64,000 nt of DNA from DATKDP01 sp035546335 (GCA_035546335.1 DATKDP010000111.1:62001-126000); one strand, 5' to 3'. Counted from the stretch's first letter, positions 37,668-48,256 are shown. Notes: a model not told the origin generated them from the sequence alone. Made by a program: numbers and translations.

Positions 37668-40001
37668 TCATTGTCGCGCGACGCCGTTTTCGAGCTCGGG
37701 ATGACGGAGATGTTTCAGGAGATCGCCGTCGGATGCGGCTGCCTGAGCGGGAAGAGAAAAGTGGAAGGTCGTCCCCTGCCCTTCTCGACTCTCGACCCAG
37801 ATCGATCCGCCGTGGCGCTCGATGATCTGCTTCGAGATATAGAGGCCGAGTCCGAGACCTCCGTAGTTGGTCGAGGAAACCTGTCTGCCGCGATGGAACC
37901 GTTCGAAGACCTGCCCGAGCTCGTCGGTCGGAATGCCGATGCCACGGTCGGAGATCGAAGTGACGACTCGTTCGCCCTCATCCGCGACCCGAACAAAGAC
38001 TTCGCTTCCGTCGGGGGAGTATTTCACGGCATTGTCGAGCAGGTTGCCGAGAACCTGTTCGAGACGATCGCGATCACCTTCGACGAGTTTTCCGCTGCCC
38101 GGCACATCGAGGTGAAAGCGGCGATCCCTCGATGCCGTGTGATGGTGATTCACCACGTCGCGAATGAAATGAGCCCAGTAGATCCGCTCTCGCCGGATCT
38201 CCAACCTGCCGGTCTCGATTCTCGAGACATCGAGCAGCTCGAGGATCAGGCGCGACATCCGATCGATCTGCTCGAGAGCGACTGCGAGGTACTCTTCCGA
38301 TGTGGACAGATCGTTTTCGTGAATCATCGTCTTGGCCAGCTGCGTGTATCCCTTGATCGACGTGACGGGCGTGCGTAGCTCGTGAGACGCGATCGAGAGA
38401 AACTCGTCCTTGAGCCGCGAGAGATCTTCCACTTTCTGCCGCGCCTCGACCTGCTCGGTGTAGAGCCGGGCATTCTCGATGGCGAGGGCGGCGCGCTCGG
38501 CGAGCACTTCGGCCAGCGGAAGCTTCTCGTCGTTCATCTGTCTCACCGGATCGTTCGCCGCGATCACCAGAGCACCGATGATCTCCCGCCGCGTCCTCAA
38601 CGGCAGCACGAGAAGCGAGGAGAGCTTCATCTGAACCGCATGGTAGGTCTCCGTCTCCTTTTGCGGGCCGGCAGCGAAGTTCGACGTGAGGGAGGGATAA
38701 CCGCTGCTGATGACCTGGCCGATGACTCCTTCCCCGATCACCAGAGGCTGGCGGTAGATGTAGGACCATGCGAGCCCGAGCGATGCCATGTCGCGGTGGT
38801 AGATCGCCGCCACCTGCAGCTCGGTGCTTTGCGGGACGCGCAGGATCACCGCCGTCCAGTCGCCGAGGACTTCCGCGACGCGCTCTGCGATCGCCTGCGT
38901 CACCCAGACCGGATCGACGTTGCTGGCGAAGAAGGCGCCGGCGTCCGCGAGAATCTGAGCCCGTTCCGCCTGAAGCTGCATCTCTTCCTCGAGGCGCTGC
39001 CTCTCGGTGATATCGCGGAATGTGACGATGACGCCGGTGACCCGATCCTCTTCCTGCAGCGGAACCGCGCTCATCGACACGGTGATGCTCCTTCCTCCCG
39101 GCTGGGCGATGGCTACAGGAACTTCCTTTACGGCCCTCCCTGTACCCAGCGCTCTCGCGGCGGGAATCTCGCCGGGATTCATCGCCTGACCGCTGGGGTC
39201 GCGGAAGCCGTAGATCTCGGCCTGCTTCTCGATCGGCACGCCGACGGTCGAGTTGCCGAGAATCGCCTGAGCCGCAGGATTGATGAAGACGACGCGTCCC
39301 TCGCCGTCGACGAGCATGGTTCCATCAGCCATTCCCGCGATCATCGCCTCGGTCCGTTTGATCTGCCTGTTGACCGACACCTTCAGGGAGCGATCGATTC
39401 GGATGACTGCAAATGCGCCCAGAAAGAGGATCGCCACGCTCGAGCCCACGAGCAGAAGCGTCAGGGCGAGACGAAGGCCGTCGAGACGCCGGAGCTGCTC
39501 GGCCTGCTTGATCCTCTCCGCCTCTGCGAAGGTTCCTGCGAAATCGTATGCCGAGCGGCGTTTGCGAGCCGCTTCGAGCATCTTGTCGATCGCTCTGGGC
39601 CCCTCCCCCGCATCCGTCATGTCGACCTGATCATCGGAAATGGCCTTCAGCTCGAAGAAGTGCTCGCGGATGGCACGAACCAGCGCCCGGTCACGCGGCT
39701 CCTGCGCCAGAGCCTCGGCGGCGGCAGCACCCTTCTGAAAATTGCGAACCGCCTCGTCGTACTGCGCAGAGAACTCGGTCTTCTGCGTCAGCGTGTAGCC
39801 GCGGGCAGCCGCCAGCAGACCGCTGATGTCCCGGTCCATCGACATCATCATCTGCAGGAGCGGCTCGTAGACCTGTGCGGATCTCGACTGCTGTTTCTGC
39901 TCCATCTGTAGCACGAGCAGGTTCAGCGTCGCGCCGACGGTCACGAGGAGAAACAGCGCGCCGAACGCACTCCAGAGAATCCTTCCAGTGGATGCCTGCA
40001 T
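37668..40001 (-). CDS. Membrane sensor histidine kinase (CHASE3-like, PAS, GAF)
   Basis: A 777-residue sensor. Membrane helix 1 is near residues 8-30 and helix 2 near 183-205, enclosing a helical extracytoplasmic domain of CHASE3 type (RDISGLLAAARGYTLTQK). Then come PAS (about 225-345), GAF (about 350-530), HisKA with SIASHELRTPVTSIKGY, and HATPase with NLLDNAVKYS, DRGIGIP and GGLGLGLYI. All catalytic boxes are present. ATG 40001 is chosen because the transmembrane helix follows properly. The NtrC-type regulator gene lies upstream on the same strand, separated by a family B repeat, and is its likely partner. Confidence 0.9.
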   Translation of the reverse strand: MQASTGRILWSAFGALFLLVTVGATLNLLVLQMEQKQQSRSAQVYEPLLQMMMSMDRDISGLLAAARGYTLTQKTEFSAQYDEAVRNFQKGAAAAEALAQEPRDRALVRAIREHFFELKAISDDQVDMTDAGEGPRAIDKMLEAARKRRSAYDFAGTFAEAERIKQAEQLRRLDGLRLALTLLLVGSSVAILFLGAFAVIRIDRSLKVSVNRQIKRTEAMIAGMADGTMLVDGEGRVVFINPAAQAILGNSTVGVPIEKQAEIYGFRDPSGQAMNPGEIPAARALGTGRAVKEVPVAIAQPGGRSITVSMSAVPLQEEDRVTGVIVTFRDITERQRLEEEMQLQAERAQILADAGAFFASNVDPVWVTQAIAERVAEVLGDWTAVILRVPQSTELQVAAIYHRDMASLGLAWSYIYRQPLVIGEGVIGQVISSGYPSLTSNFAAGPQKETETYHAVQMKLSSLLVLPLRTRREIIGALVIAANDPVRQMNDEKLPLAEVLAERAALAIENARLYTEQVEARQKVEDLSRLKDEFLSIASHELRTPVTSIKGYTQLAKTMIHENDLSTSEEYLAVALEQIDRMSRLILELLDVSRIETGRLEIRRERIYWAHFIRDVVNHHHTASRDRRFHLDVPGSGKLVEGDRDRLEQVLGNLLDNAVKYSPDGSEVFVRVADEGERVVTSISDRGIGIPTDELGQVFERFHRGRQVSSTNYGGLGLGLYISKQIIERHGGSIWVESREGQGTTFHFSLPAQAAASDGDLLKHLRHPELENGVARQ

Positions 40002-40164
40002 CTTCTTCCCGCTGCGGCGGCAATGAAGCTCCGCAACTTGCAAGAATAGGACCTTTCTCCCGCGAAAGGGAGAGCGGATCGATTAAAAGGCTGCCCGAGC
40101 GGAATCCTTCACCCTCGCCTGGCAGCTCGAGAGAGCGCCGCATTGTTCGCGGCGGCTCCCACCG

Positions 40165-40280
40165 GGAATGTCACAGCCGCGCAAGCAGCCGGGCGAAGCT
40201 ATTGCGCTTCGCTCCGGTCACGCGAGCCTGTCGCCGCGGCCTGCGCGCAAATGCTTCGCCCCTACGAGAAAAATGTGACG
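40165..40280 (-). repeat. Family B element, copy 5
   Basis: Inverted copy of the subfamily seen at 32536. It occupies most of the spacer between the regulator and the sensor kinase; the rest (40002-40164) shows nothing I can name. Confidence 0.88.
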
Positions 40281-40326
40281 GTCGCGGGAGACCAGGTATC
40301 GGGCTACACGCTCGCTCTCCCCAGCA

Positions 40327-41700
40327 TCACTTCGGCTCCCGCCCGGGCGTCTCGGCTGGCTTCGCATCGACCTGTTTCAGCCGCGCGTAGATCGTCGATG
40401 GACTCACCTCGAGCAGGCGTGCCGCAGCCCGTATGTTTCCGTCGACTGCGCCGACCGCCAGGCGGACGTAGTCGGACACGACGGAATCGAGAGGTCTGAT
40501 GTCGAGCGCGGAGGCGATGGACGAGTCGCGAGCGTCCGGCTCGGTATCCAGCAGGAGATCTTCGACGCGGAGCTCGCGGCCCCTGGTGATGATCAGGGCG
40601 CGTTCGAGCACGTTGCGCAGCTCTCGCACGTTGCCCGGCCAGGAGTACGCCATGAGCTTCCTGAGTGCCCTCGCTGAGACACCGGCGGGGCGAACCCCGA
40701 GGTCCGAGCCGAGATCGGCGAGAAGACGCTCGACGAGCAGCGGAAGATCCTCGATGCGCTCGCGGAGAGAGGGAATTCGGATCGTGACGACGTTCAATCG
40801 ATAGTAGAGATCCTTGCGGAATCGACCCTCCGAGACTTCCGCCGGCAGATTGCGGTTCGTCGCGGCGACGAGCCTGGCGTCGACGGAGATGTCGCGGATT
40901 CCCCCGACACGGCGGAAGCGCTTGTCCTCGATGGCCTTGAGCAGTTTGGCCTGGATCTGCGGTTCGAGCTCCGCGATCTCATCGAGGAAGATCGTGCCGC
41001 CCGCGGCGATCTCGAACAGCCCCTGCTTCGTGGTTCGTGCATCGGTGAATGCGCCTCGCTCGTGCCCGAAAAGCTCGGACTCGAGCAGCTCGCGTGAAAG
41101 GCCCGCGCAGTTCAAATCGACGAACGGTGCGGAGCCTCGCGAAGAGTGCTGGTGAATCAGCCGTGCAACCATCCCTTTTCCAGAGCCCGATTCGCCGAGA
41201 AGCAGCACGGGGGATCGGGCGGGCGCAACCTGGTCGATCAGCATGCTCAACTCCACGGCCGCTTTCGATGTGCCGACGAACAGTGGCGCCGTGTTACGTG
41301 GCGATCGTTTCAGTGCAGTGAGTTGACGACGTGTCGCAATCAGCCTCGAGACATTCTCGAGGACGAGCTCCAGATTGTCGAAATCGCACGGTTTGGCCAC
41401 GAACGTCTCAGCCCCCAGCTTCATCGCCTTCACCGCGACATCGATCGTACCGACGCCCGACATCATCACCACGGGCGTCTCCTCCGAGCATGATTTGATC
41501 TGATCGAGAATGTCGATCCCCGACATGTCCGGCAGCATCACATCGAGAAGGATCACGTCGGGAGAAAGCTGGTCGAACGCGCGAAGTGCTTCGCGACCAC
41601 TCGTCGCCGTGCTGACCTCCCATCCGGCGTGGGCGAGAAGTGCCGCAAAGCCGGCCAGAACGTCGGCGTCATCGTCCACGACCAGGATTCTCTTCTCCAC
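40327..41700 (-). CDS. Sigma-54-dependent response regulator, NtrC family
   Basis: A 457-residue regulator. The receiver has Asp53 in VILLDVMLPDMSG. The AAA+ domain has GESGSGKG at 169-176 and GAFTDA at 216-221, and SVDARLVAATNRNL. The Fis-type DNA-binding helix pair is NIRAAARLLEVSPSTIYARL. It is probably phosphorylated by the sensor kinase encoded downstream. Like the other NtrC-type regulator here it deviates from GAFTGA at the fifth position. Target promoters are unknown. Confidence 0.9.
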   Translation of the reverse strand: MEKRILVVDDDADVLAGFAALLAHAGWEVSTATSGREALRAFDQLSPDVILLDVMLPDMSGIDILDQIKSCSEETPVVMMSGVGTIDVAVKAMKLGAETFVAKPCDFDNLELVLENVSRLIATRRQLTALKRSPRNTAPLFVGTSKAAVELSMLIDQVAPARSPVLLLGESGSGKGMVARLIHQHSSRGSAPFVDLNCAGLSRELLESELFGHERGAFTDARTTKQGLFEIAAGGTIFLDEIAELEPQIQAKLLKAIEDKRFRRVGGIRDISVDARLVAATNRNLPAEVSEGRFRKDLYYRLNVVTIRIPSLRERIEDLPLLVERLLADLGSDLGVRPAGVSARALRKLMAYSWPGNVRELRNVLERALIITRGRELRVEDLLLDTEPDARDSSIASALDIRPLDSVVSDYVRLAVGAVDGNIRAAARLLEVSPSTIYARLKQVDAKPAETPGREPK

Positions 41701-41768
41701 CGGCTGGCTCCTGACGAGGCGACTGTATCAAATTCCACGTCTGCAGGACCGATTGAAAGGGTGACCAG

Positions 41769-42065
41769 ATGAAGCAGGAGAGTCAGACGTCGATCCCGCC
41801 GGCCGCGGCGAGGGCCCGCACCTTCCTCGGGATGGCCGATCCGCCTCTCGGATGCTTCATCCGCGCCACGACCCCATCCGCGGTTCTCGCGGCGCTCGAT
41901 CGTCTTGCCTCAGAGTCGCCCGCACCTCCCGTGGTTTTCCTCGACGAGATGATTCCGCACTTCGAGGTCTTTTTCCGCCGCGCCCGACTCCTGCTCCCCA
42001 CAAGCCGACTGCTCGTTCTCCCTCGGCCCCCCCTGCGTGGACTCAAGACGTGGCCCGTGCCGTGA
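41769..42065 (+). CDS. Small hypothetical protein
   Basis: 98 residues, divergent from the NtrC-type regulator. GGTGA lies shortly before the ATG and the codon third positions are GC-rich as in the neighbours. The middle segment APPVVFLDEMIPHFEVFFRR loosely resembles the acidic and loop region of a receiver domain, but no complete fold can be recognised. The end is Pro/Arg-rich and stops four bases before a family D palindrome. It may be a truncated or spurious gene. Confidence 0.4.
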   Translation: MKQESQTSIPPAAARARTFLGMADPPLGCFIRATTPSAVLAALDRLASESPAPPVVFLDEMIPHFEVFFRRARLLLPTSRLLVLPRPPLRGLKTWPVP

Positions 42066-42068
42066 CAA

Positions 42069-42094
42069 GGGAGAGCGGGCGACCCGCGCCCGCC
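42069..42094. repeat. Family D palindrome, copy 7
   Basis: The same core with one change (GCGGGCGACCCGCGCCCGC). Confidence 0.8.
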
Positions 42095-42164
42095 CCTTTC
42101 CTGTTGCATGCAGTTTGTGAAAAATGGCGCGCTCTCCTCCGGTAGGGGCTGCGGCGTCAAAGCA

Positions 42165-42280
42165 GGGGTTGTGTCTGATTCGTCGCAAGCACCCGGACGA
42201 AGCTATTGCGCTGCGTTGCGGCGTCGCAAGTCCCCTGCTCTGTCCCTCGCGCAAATGCTTCGTCCCTACGAGAGGCGCGG
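42165..42280 (-). repeat. Family B element, copy 6
   Basis: Inverted; interior CTGCTCTGTCCCTCGCGC matches copies 1 and 2. Confidence 0.88.
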
Positions 42281-42303
42281 CAGCGTTTGCGGGGCACGTG
42301 CCT

Positions 42304-42348
42304 CCTCGAGCCTCGAGCCTCGAGCCTCGAGCCCCGAGCCTCGAGCCC
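42304..42348. repeat. Heptamer tract CGAGCCT
   Basis: Six units of CGAGCCT/CGAGCCC in strict 7-bp register, ending just before the stop codon of the hybrid kinase. Confidence 0.8.
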
Positions 42349-42354
42349 GCCACC

Positions 42355-44613
42355 TCACCGAATCGCTGCAAGCTCTTCGAGGAGATCCTCGAAGCTGTAA
42401 GGTTTCTGGCAGAATCGGGTGAAGGGATCGGTGAGAAGAGCGTCGGCCTGCTCCCGGCTGCCATATCCGGAGGAGATCAGAATCCTCGTCGTCCCGAGCC
42501 GTTCGCGGATCCGAGCGTGAACCTCCTCTCCCGGCATCTCCGGGAGGCCGAGATCGAGGATGACGACGTCCGGAATGTATCCGCTGTCGATCAGACGCAG
42601 TGCCGTCGATCCGCGAGTCACCGCCGTCACGTCGGCTCCCTCGCGCTTGAACAGCGCCTCGAGGCCCTCTGAAACCTCGAGGTCGTCGTCGATGATCAGA
42701 ATTCGTGCCGACCGAAGGCTGAAAGAACCAGTCCGATCGCCAGCTTGCTCCTGCTCCATCCCGAAAACCTTTGGCAGGGCGATGTAGAACGTCGTGCCGG
42801 CTCCCGGATCGGAGATCGCGACGATCCTTCCCATGTGCTCCTGAACGATGCGATGAGCGACGGCGAGCCCCAGGCCCGACCCCTTCCCTATGTCCTTGGT
42901 CGTGAAGAATGGGTCGAAAATCTTTCCGAGGATCTCCTTGGGAATGCCGACGCCGGTATCCCGGACCACGACGAACACATAGGCTCCCCCCGTCAGAGCC
43001 CAGCGCTGTTCCTCCGACGGTGTGGGCTCGCGGATCTCGAGCGTGAGCGTCCCTCCGTGCGGCATCGCCTCGCGAGCGTTGAGGGCGAGGTTGAGGAACA
43101 CCTGGCCGATCTGAGCGGGATCGGCTTCGACCTCGACCGGCGAGTCGTCGCCGAAGAGCTCGATCGCAATCTCGGGGGGAATCGCCGGCCGGATCATCTT
43201 GAGGTGTTGCTGCAGAATCCCGGCGAGACGAATCCTCCTCGACTGGGGGCGCTTCGGCTGGGCGAAGTCGAGAAGCTGGCGGGTGACATCCTTGGCGCGA
43301 TGGACTGCACGCCGGACATTGTCGGTCGCCTTCTGAATCATTTCGTCGTCGGGATATTTGCGGCGGAGAAGGTCAGCCCAGGGGAGTGCGGCCATCAGGG
43401 TGTTGTTGAAGTCGTGGGCGATGCCGGAAGCCATCAATCCGAGCGACTGGATCTTCTGAGCCTGCAGGAGACTTCGTTCCAGCTCGGCCGTACGAATCTC
43501 GGCGCGCAGATCGTGCATGGTGACCATCGAAACGGGCTGGCCTTCGGACGTCAGGCGCGCGGCTTTGATCAGGACCTGGATGACCGGCCCTTCGCGCGTC
43601 GCAATCCGAAGCGTCGTCTCGGAGTCGATCAGAGCAGGCCACCGCTCCTCGGGAACGGGCTCGTCGGTCTCGTCGCGAAGGAGCGTCATCCAGCTCGGGA
43701 GTCGCTGCAGTTCCGAGAGCTGCCAGCCGGTCATGGCTTCGAAGGCGGGATTCGCGTCGACCACGCGTCCCTCGTCATCGAAGATCAGGATGGCCTCGAA
43801 CGCGCGGAGGAACATCTGCTTGTAGCGGATCTCGGCCGACTTCTCGGCTGTCAGATCGCGCACGTACGAGACGAAGACGTCGCCTCCTGCCAGATTCGAA
43901 AGTGTCGTTCGCATCTGGAGGTAGAGCCGTTGACCGTCGCTGCGGAGCATCGTGGTCTCGTATTCGACGTGCTCTCCTTCGGGGAGGCTCGCATGATCGC
44001 GAATGATCTGTTCGATGCGATCCCGCTCCTGCTTGTCGCGCAGGTCGAGCGACCGCATTCGGATCAGCTCTTCATGCTTTCGGCCGATCAGGCGCTCGAA
44101 CGCAGGATTGCAGTCGACGATCGCCGTTGTGACCGGCTCGACGATGACGATCGGTTCGAGCGTCTGATCGAACAGCTCGCGGTACATCCTCCTGGCCCCG
44201 TCCGCCTCCTTGCGAAGACGGAAAAGAGCGAGGGCCGAGGAGAGGATGGAGGGCAGCTCGAGGATCGTCTCGTCCGACTTCAGATGGAATGACGCGACGG
44301 GATGAGACAGTGCCTCGATGGCGTCGCGGACGTCCGCTTTCCCCGTGATCACCACGGTCGCGATCTCGATCCCTTCGGCGAGCATCATGGCGAGCAGGTC
44401 CCCACCGCCGGCACTCGGGGCGAGATCGAGAATGAGAAGGTCGAACTCCTTGTTGCGGAGTTTCTCGAGAGCGGTCGATCCGTCATCGAGATCGATCTCG
44501 AGCCCGCTCGGAACGAGTCGTTGACGGTAGATCCCGGCAAGCTCACGATCCTCCTCGACGATGAGGAGGCGACGACCCGAAAGGTCGGAGCCGGAAAGGG
44601 TCGAAACAGTCAT
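42355..44613 (-). CDS. Hybrid sensor kinase, receiver-PAS-PAS-HisKA-HATPase-receiver
   Basis: A 752-residue soluble protein. The N-terminal receiver (LLIVEEDRELAG; Asp in LLILDLAPSAGG) lacks the usual conserved loop. Two PAS domains follow (IVEPVTTAIVDCNPAFERLI; ILIFDDEGRVVDANPAFEAM). The kinase core has GIAHDFNNTLMAAL, NLALNAREAM, DTGVGIPKEI and GSGLGLAVAHRIV, typical of the NtrB-like class. The C-terminal receiver (ILIIDDDLEVSE; Asp in VVILDLGLPEMPG) is complete. With no DNA-binding domain it must relay phosphate to another protein. ATG 44613 is preferred over the TTG 12 bases upstream. Confidence 0.9.
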   Translation of the reverse strand: MTVSTLSGSDLSGRRLLIVEEDRELAGIYRQRLVPSGLEIDLDDGSTALEKLRNKEFDLLILDLAPSAGGGDLLAMMLAEGIEIATVVITGKADVRDAIEALSHPVASFHLKSDETILELPSILSSALALFRLRKEADGARRMYRELFDQTLEPIVIVEPVTTAIVDCNPAFERLIGRKHEELIRMRSLDLRDKQERDRIEQIIRDHASLPEGEHVEYETTMLRSDGQRLYLQMRTTLSNLAGGDVFVSYVRDLTAEKSAEIRYKQMFLRAFEAILIFDDEGRVVDANPAFEAMTGWQLSELQRLPSWMTLLRDETDEPVPEERWPALIDSETTLRIATREGPVIQVLIKAARLTSEGQPVSMVTMHDLRAEIRTAELERSLLQAQKIQSLGLMASGIAHDFNNTLMAALPWADLLRRKYPDDEMIQKATDNVRRAVHRAKDVTRQLLDFAQPKRPQSRRIRLAGILQQHLKMIRPAIPPEIAIELFGDDSPVEVEADPAQIGQVFLNLALNAREAMPHGGTLTLEIREPTPSEEQRWALTGGAYVFVVVRDTGVGIPKEILGKIFDPFFTTKDIGKGSGLGLAVAHRIVQEHMGRIVAISDPGAGTTFYIALPKVFGMEQEQAGDRTGSFSLRSARILIIDDDLEVSEGLEALFKREGADVTAVTRGSTALRLIDSGYIPDVVILDLGLPEMPGEEVHARIRERLGTTRILISSGYGSREQADALLTDPFTRFCQKPYSFEDLLEELAAIR

Positions 44614-44717
44614 TTCAGTTCTCAAAGCAAGTCCTTCGGTGATGTGGTTTTGATACAGTCCTCGCGGTTCGGGTCATCGGACGGCTGTGATACGATGACA
44701 ACTCTTGTGGTGGATCT

Positions 44718-44794
44718 CGGGCAGTAGCGCAGCCTGGTAGCGTACCTGAATGGGGTTCAGGTGGTCGCGGGTTCAAATCCCGCCTGCCCGACCA
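44718..44794 (+). tRNA. tRNA-Pro (anticodon GGG)
   Basis: A 77-nt cloverleaf with encoded CCA. The acceptor stem is CGGGCAG with CTGCCCG, the D arm contains AGCGCAGCCTGGTAGCG, the anticodon stem CCTGA/TCAGG encloses ATGGGGT, and the T arm is GCGGGTTCAAATCCCGC. The CGGG...CCCGA ends and GGG at positions 34-36 identify proline. TACGAT at 44691-44696 may be the -10 of its promoter. Confidence 0.96.
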
Positions 44795-44808
44795 TCTCTT
44801 CTATTGTG

Positions 44809-44836
44809 AAAAAGGCGGCCGGCCAAACCGCTTTTT
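44809..44836. terminator. Bidirectional terminator between tRNA-Pro and the convergent gene
   Basis: AAAAAGGCGG pairs with CCGCTTTTT around the centre CCGGCCAAA, with one bulged base. The A and T runs on either side make it usable from both strands. Confidence 0.7.
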
Positions 44837-44850
44837 GCAATTTCGACGCC

Positions 44851-46134
44851 TCATCGGCGAATGCTTCGCCTGCGCGATGTCTCGTTCGGGATGCTCGGGT
44901 CATAGTAGATGGAGCCGCGTGTGCTCTGCCCGTCCGGATTGATGACGTAGAAGGTGACGATTCCGGCAGCGTGACGCGGTGTTTTCACCTGAATCTCCGT
45001 CGGGGTCACTGCCAGAACCTCCCCCTGGACACCTTCGAAGACGGCCCGCGCACCATTCTGGAAGCGCTCACCGAAGATCGTGATCACAGATCCTCCCGTC
45101 GCGCTTCCTCCGCTGAGAGAGGTGACTCGCGGGGCGGTGGCGTAGTTCAGGCAGAGCCGCTCGATTCTGCCACTCAGCGACGTTCCGAGCATCGCGTACG
45201 CCGCCGTCGAATCGGCGACGAATGTCCGCACCGGCTGGCCGTACAGAACGAACTCGCTGCCGCTCTCGACCGCTTTCAGGTAGCCGATGCTGCCGTGGGT
45301 CCAGTCGAATCGTCCCACCGAGTAGAGAAGGCGTCCGCCATCCCTCTTCAGCTGCGACGGATCGAAAAGAGCGTCACTCACCGCCGTCGCCGCCCCCCCA
45401 GTCGTCGCGATACGGAACAGCAGATCCTCGGTCGCCGTCTGCCGGGCTGAAAAATAGACCGAGCCGCCGTCCACCGCCGCAATCAGCCTCGCCGCGCGAC
45501 CGTCGAAGAGCTTCGTGAGCGTTCCACCGATCTTGGGGACCCGGCTCAATCCATACGGCGGAGCATCGTCGATTCCCGACTCGGTCACGTAGACGAAGCT
45601 CGTATCGAAACCGAGGTCGCGAGGTGACGAGAGATTCGACGCGATCGTCTGCACGCTTCCGCCGCTCTTCGGAATTCTCTGAATCTGACCGTCCGGTTGT
45701 CCAGCGCTCGACGGGACCATCCAATAGAGATGCGTGTCGTCGTTCCGCAGAGCCGCGATGGTCCCGGTCGTCTCGCCGATCAGTGTCGACGCACCGCCGA
45801 TCTTCGGAACCGCGAAGATCTGATGAAACTCCTGGTCCGTCGTGAATCGGGAGAGGACATAGTAGACGGCGTTGGCGTCGACGGTCAGTTGTTCGATCGC
45901 CTGCGTTGCACTCACCAGCTCGGTCGCGCTCGCATCGTCTTTCCGCACGCGCTGCACCTTGCCCGAATTGGTCGCCAGAAACAGCCATGTCTCATCGATC
46001 GCCATCGAGCGGACGGTCGACGTGTTGAAGAACGGAGCGTCCATACAGACCGCTCGGGAGATCGATGGAGTGAAGGCGACTGCGAGGGTGAGATAAAAGA
46101 GTGAGAAAAGGGATGGAGCGAACCGATGAGTCAT
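44851..46134 (-). CDS. Secreted beta-propeller protein with TIG domain
   Basis: A 427-residue protein with a signal peptide (FAPSLFSLFYLTLAVAFTPS). The middle is a repeated propeller with blades marked by AVPKIGG, RIPKSGG, RVPKIGG and RIATTGG at intervals of about 45 residues (DUF5050-like). A C-terminal IPT/TIG domain contains PRVTSLSGGSATGGSVITIF and VTPTEIQVKTP. It is probably extracellular or surface-bound; function unknown. ATG 46134 is preceded by AGGAGA; the frame's 79 upstream codons are not family-like. TACAAT on the minus strand (46175-46180) is a plausible -10. Confidence 0.78.
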   Translation of the reverse strand: MTHRFAPSLFSLFYLTLAVAFTPSISRAVCMDAPFFNTSTVRSMAIDETWLFLATNSGKVQRVRKDDASATELVSATQAIEQLTVDANAVYYVLSRFTTDQEFHQIFAVPKIGGASTLIGETTGTIAALRNDDTHLYWMVPSSAGQPDGQIQRIPKSGGSVQTIASNLSSPRDLGFDTSFVYVTESGIDDAPPYGLSRVPKIGGTLTKLFDGRAARLIAAVDGGSVYFSARQTATEDLLFRIATTGGAATAVSDALFDPSQLKRDGGRLLYSVGRFDWTHGSIGYLKAVESGSEFVLYGQPVRTFVADSTAAYAMLGTSLSGRIERLCLNYATAPRVTSLSGGSATGGSVITIFGERFQNGARAVFEGVQGEVLAVTPTEIQVKTPRHAAGIVTFYVINPDGQSTRGSIYYDPSIPNETSRRRSIRR

Positions 46135-46278
46135 TCCAGCAGTATCTCCTGCGCCTGAGAAAGTCGTTATTGTCATTGTACAGTACGAGTACCCGAAGGT
46201 CGGTGTCCATGGCTCGAGAATGCAGGTCGCAAACGTGCCAGGCGCGCGAAACACGGAAGAACCAAGGCGGATGGCCTG

Positions 46279-46307
46279 TTGTTGAAATCGTACCAATATG
46301 GTACTGT
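46279..46307 (+). promoter_or_regulatory. Promoter of the rrf2-suf operon
   Basis: TTGTTG (46279-46284), a 17-base spacer, then TACTGT (46302-46307), giving a start point about 15 bases before the regulator ATG. An operator-like palindrome overlaps it. Confidence 0.5.
46290..46304. promoter_or_regulatory. Candidate Rrf2 operator
   Basis: GTACCAATATGGTAC is a perfect palindrome (GTACC arms, AATAT centre). It lies between the -35 and -10 hexamers and overlaps the -10, the expected place for autorepression by the Fe-S sensing regulator encoded immediately downstream. Confidence 0.6.
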
Positions 46308-46328
46308 TTGCTGCCGGCGCGATTCCAA

Positions 46329-46798
46329 ATGCTGAAAATCTCTCGATTGACCGATTATGGGCTTCTCGCAATGGCCTACCTCAGCCAGCGGCCGGGAGAG
46401 GTGACGACGAGCCGCGAGATTGCCGGATATTACCGTCTTCCGGTGCCGATGATCTCGAAGGTGATGAAAGTCCTCCATGAAGGGGGGCTGATCGTCTCGC
46501 AACGCGGTGCGGGGGGTGGATACTCGTTCGAGGGGGACGCCAACGCGGTGACGCTGGGCCAGCTTCTCGACGTGCTCGAAGGGCCGTGGGATCTGGTGGA
46601 GTGCGAGACGCTGAACGAAGAAGGGCACGCGATCTGCGTGATTCGACAGGCGTGCCCGTCGCGAAGCTTCATGTTCGGAATCAACCGTGCGATCAAGGCG
46701 AGCTTCGATCAGATCACGCTCGCCGAGATGGTTCGGGGTAGTTTTCCCCGATCGACCGCCGCCGGGAAGATGGCGATGGTTGCGCCTCAGGAGATGCA

Positions 46799-46802
<4 letters not shown>
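46329..46802 (+). CDS. Rrf2-family SUF operon regulator
   Basis: A 157-residue winged-helix regulator. MLKISRLTDYGLLAMAYLS is the N-terminus of the SUF-type Rrf2 group. The DNA-binding helix region is LPVPMISKVMKVLHEGGL with the wing SQRGAGGGYSF. Three cysteines (in LVECETL, HAICVIR and QACPSRSF) are positioned as [2Fe-2S] ligands in IscR-like proteins, so it probably senses Fe-S status and represses its own operon through the palindrome upstream. Its stop overlaps the sufB start (ATGA). Confidence 0.88.

Positions 46803-48256
<1,454 letters not shown>

Noticed and set aside
42304..42348. Regular short repeats suggesting a CRISPR array
   Set aside because: The unit is 7 bp without unique spacers; it is a tandem microsatellite.
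44614..44717. Second tRNA or leader upstream of tRNA-Pro
   Set aside because: No further cloverleaf can be folded; only a weak TACGAT -10 is visible.
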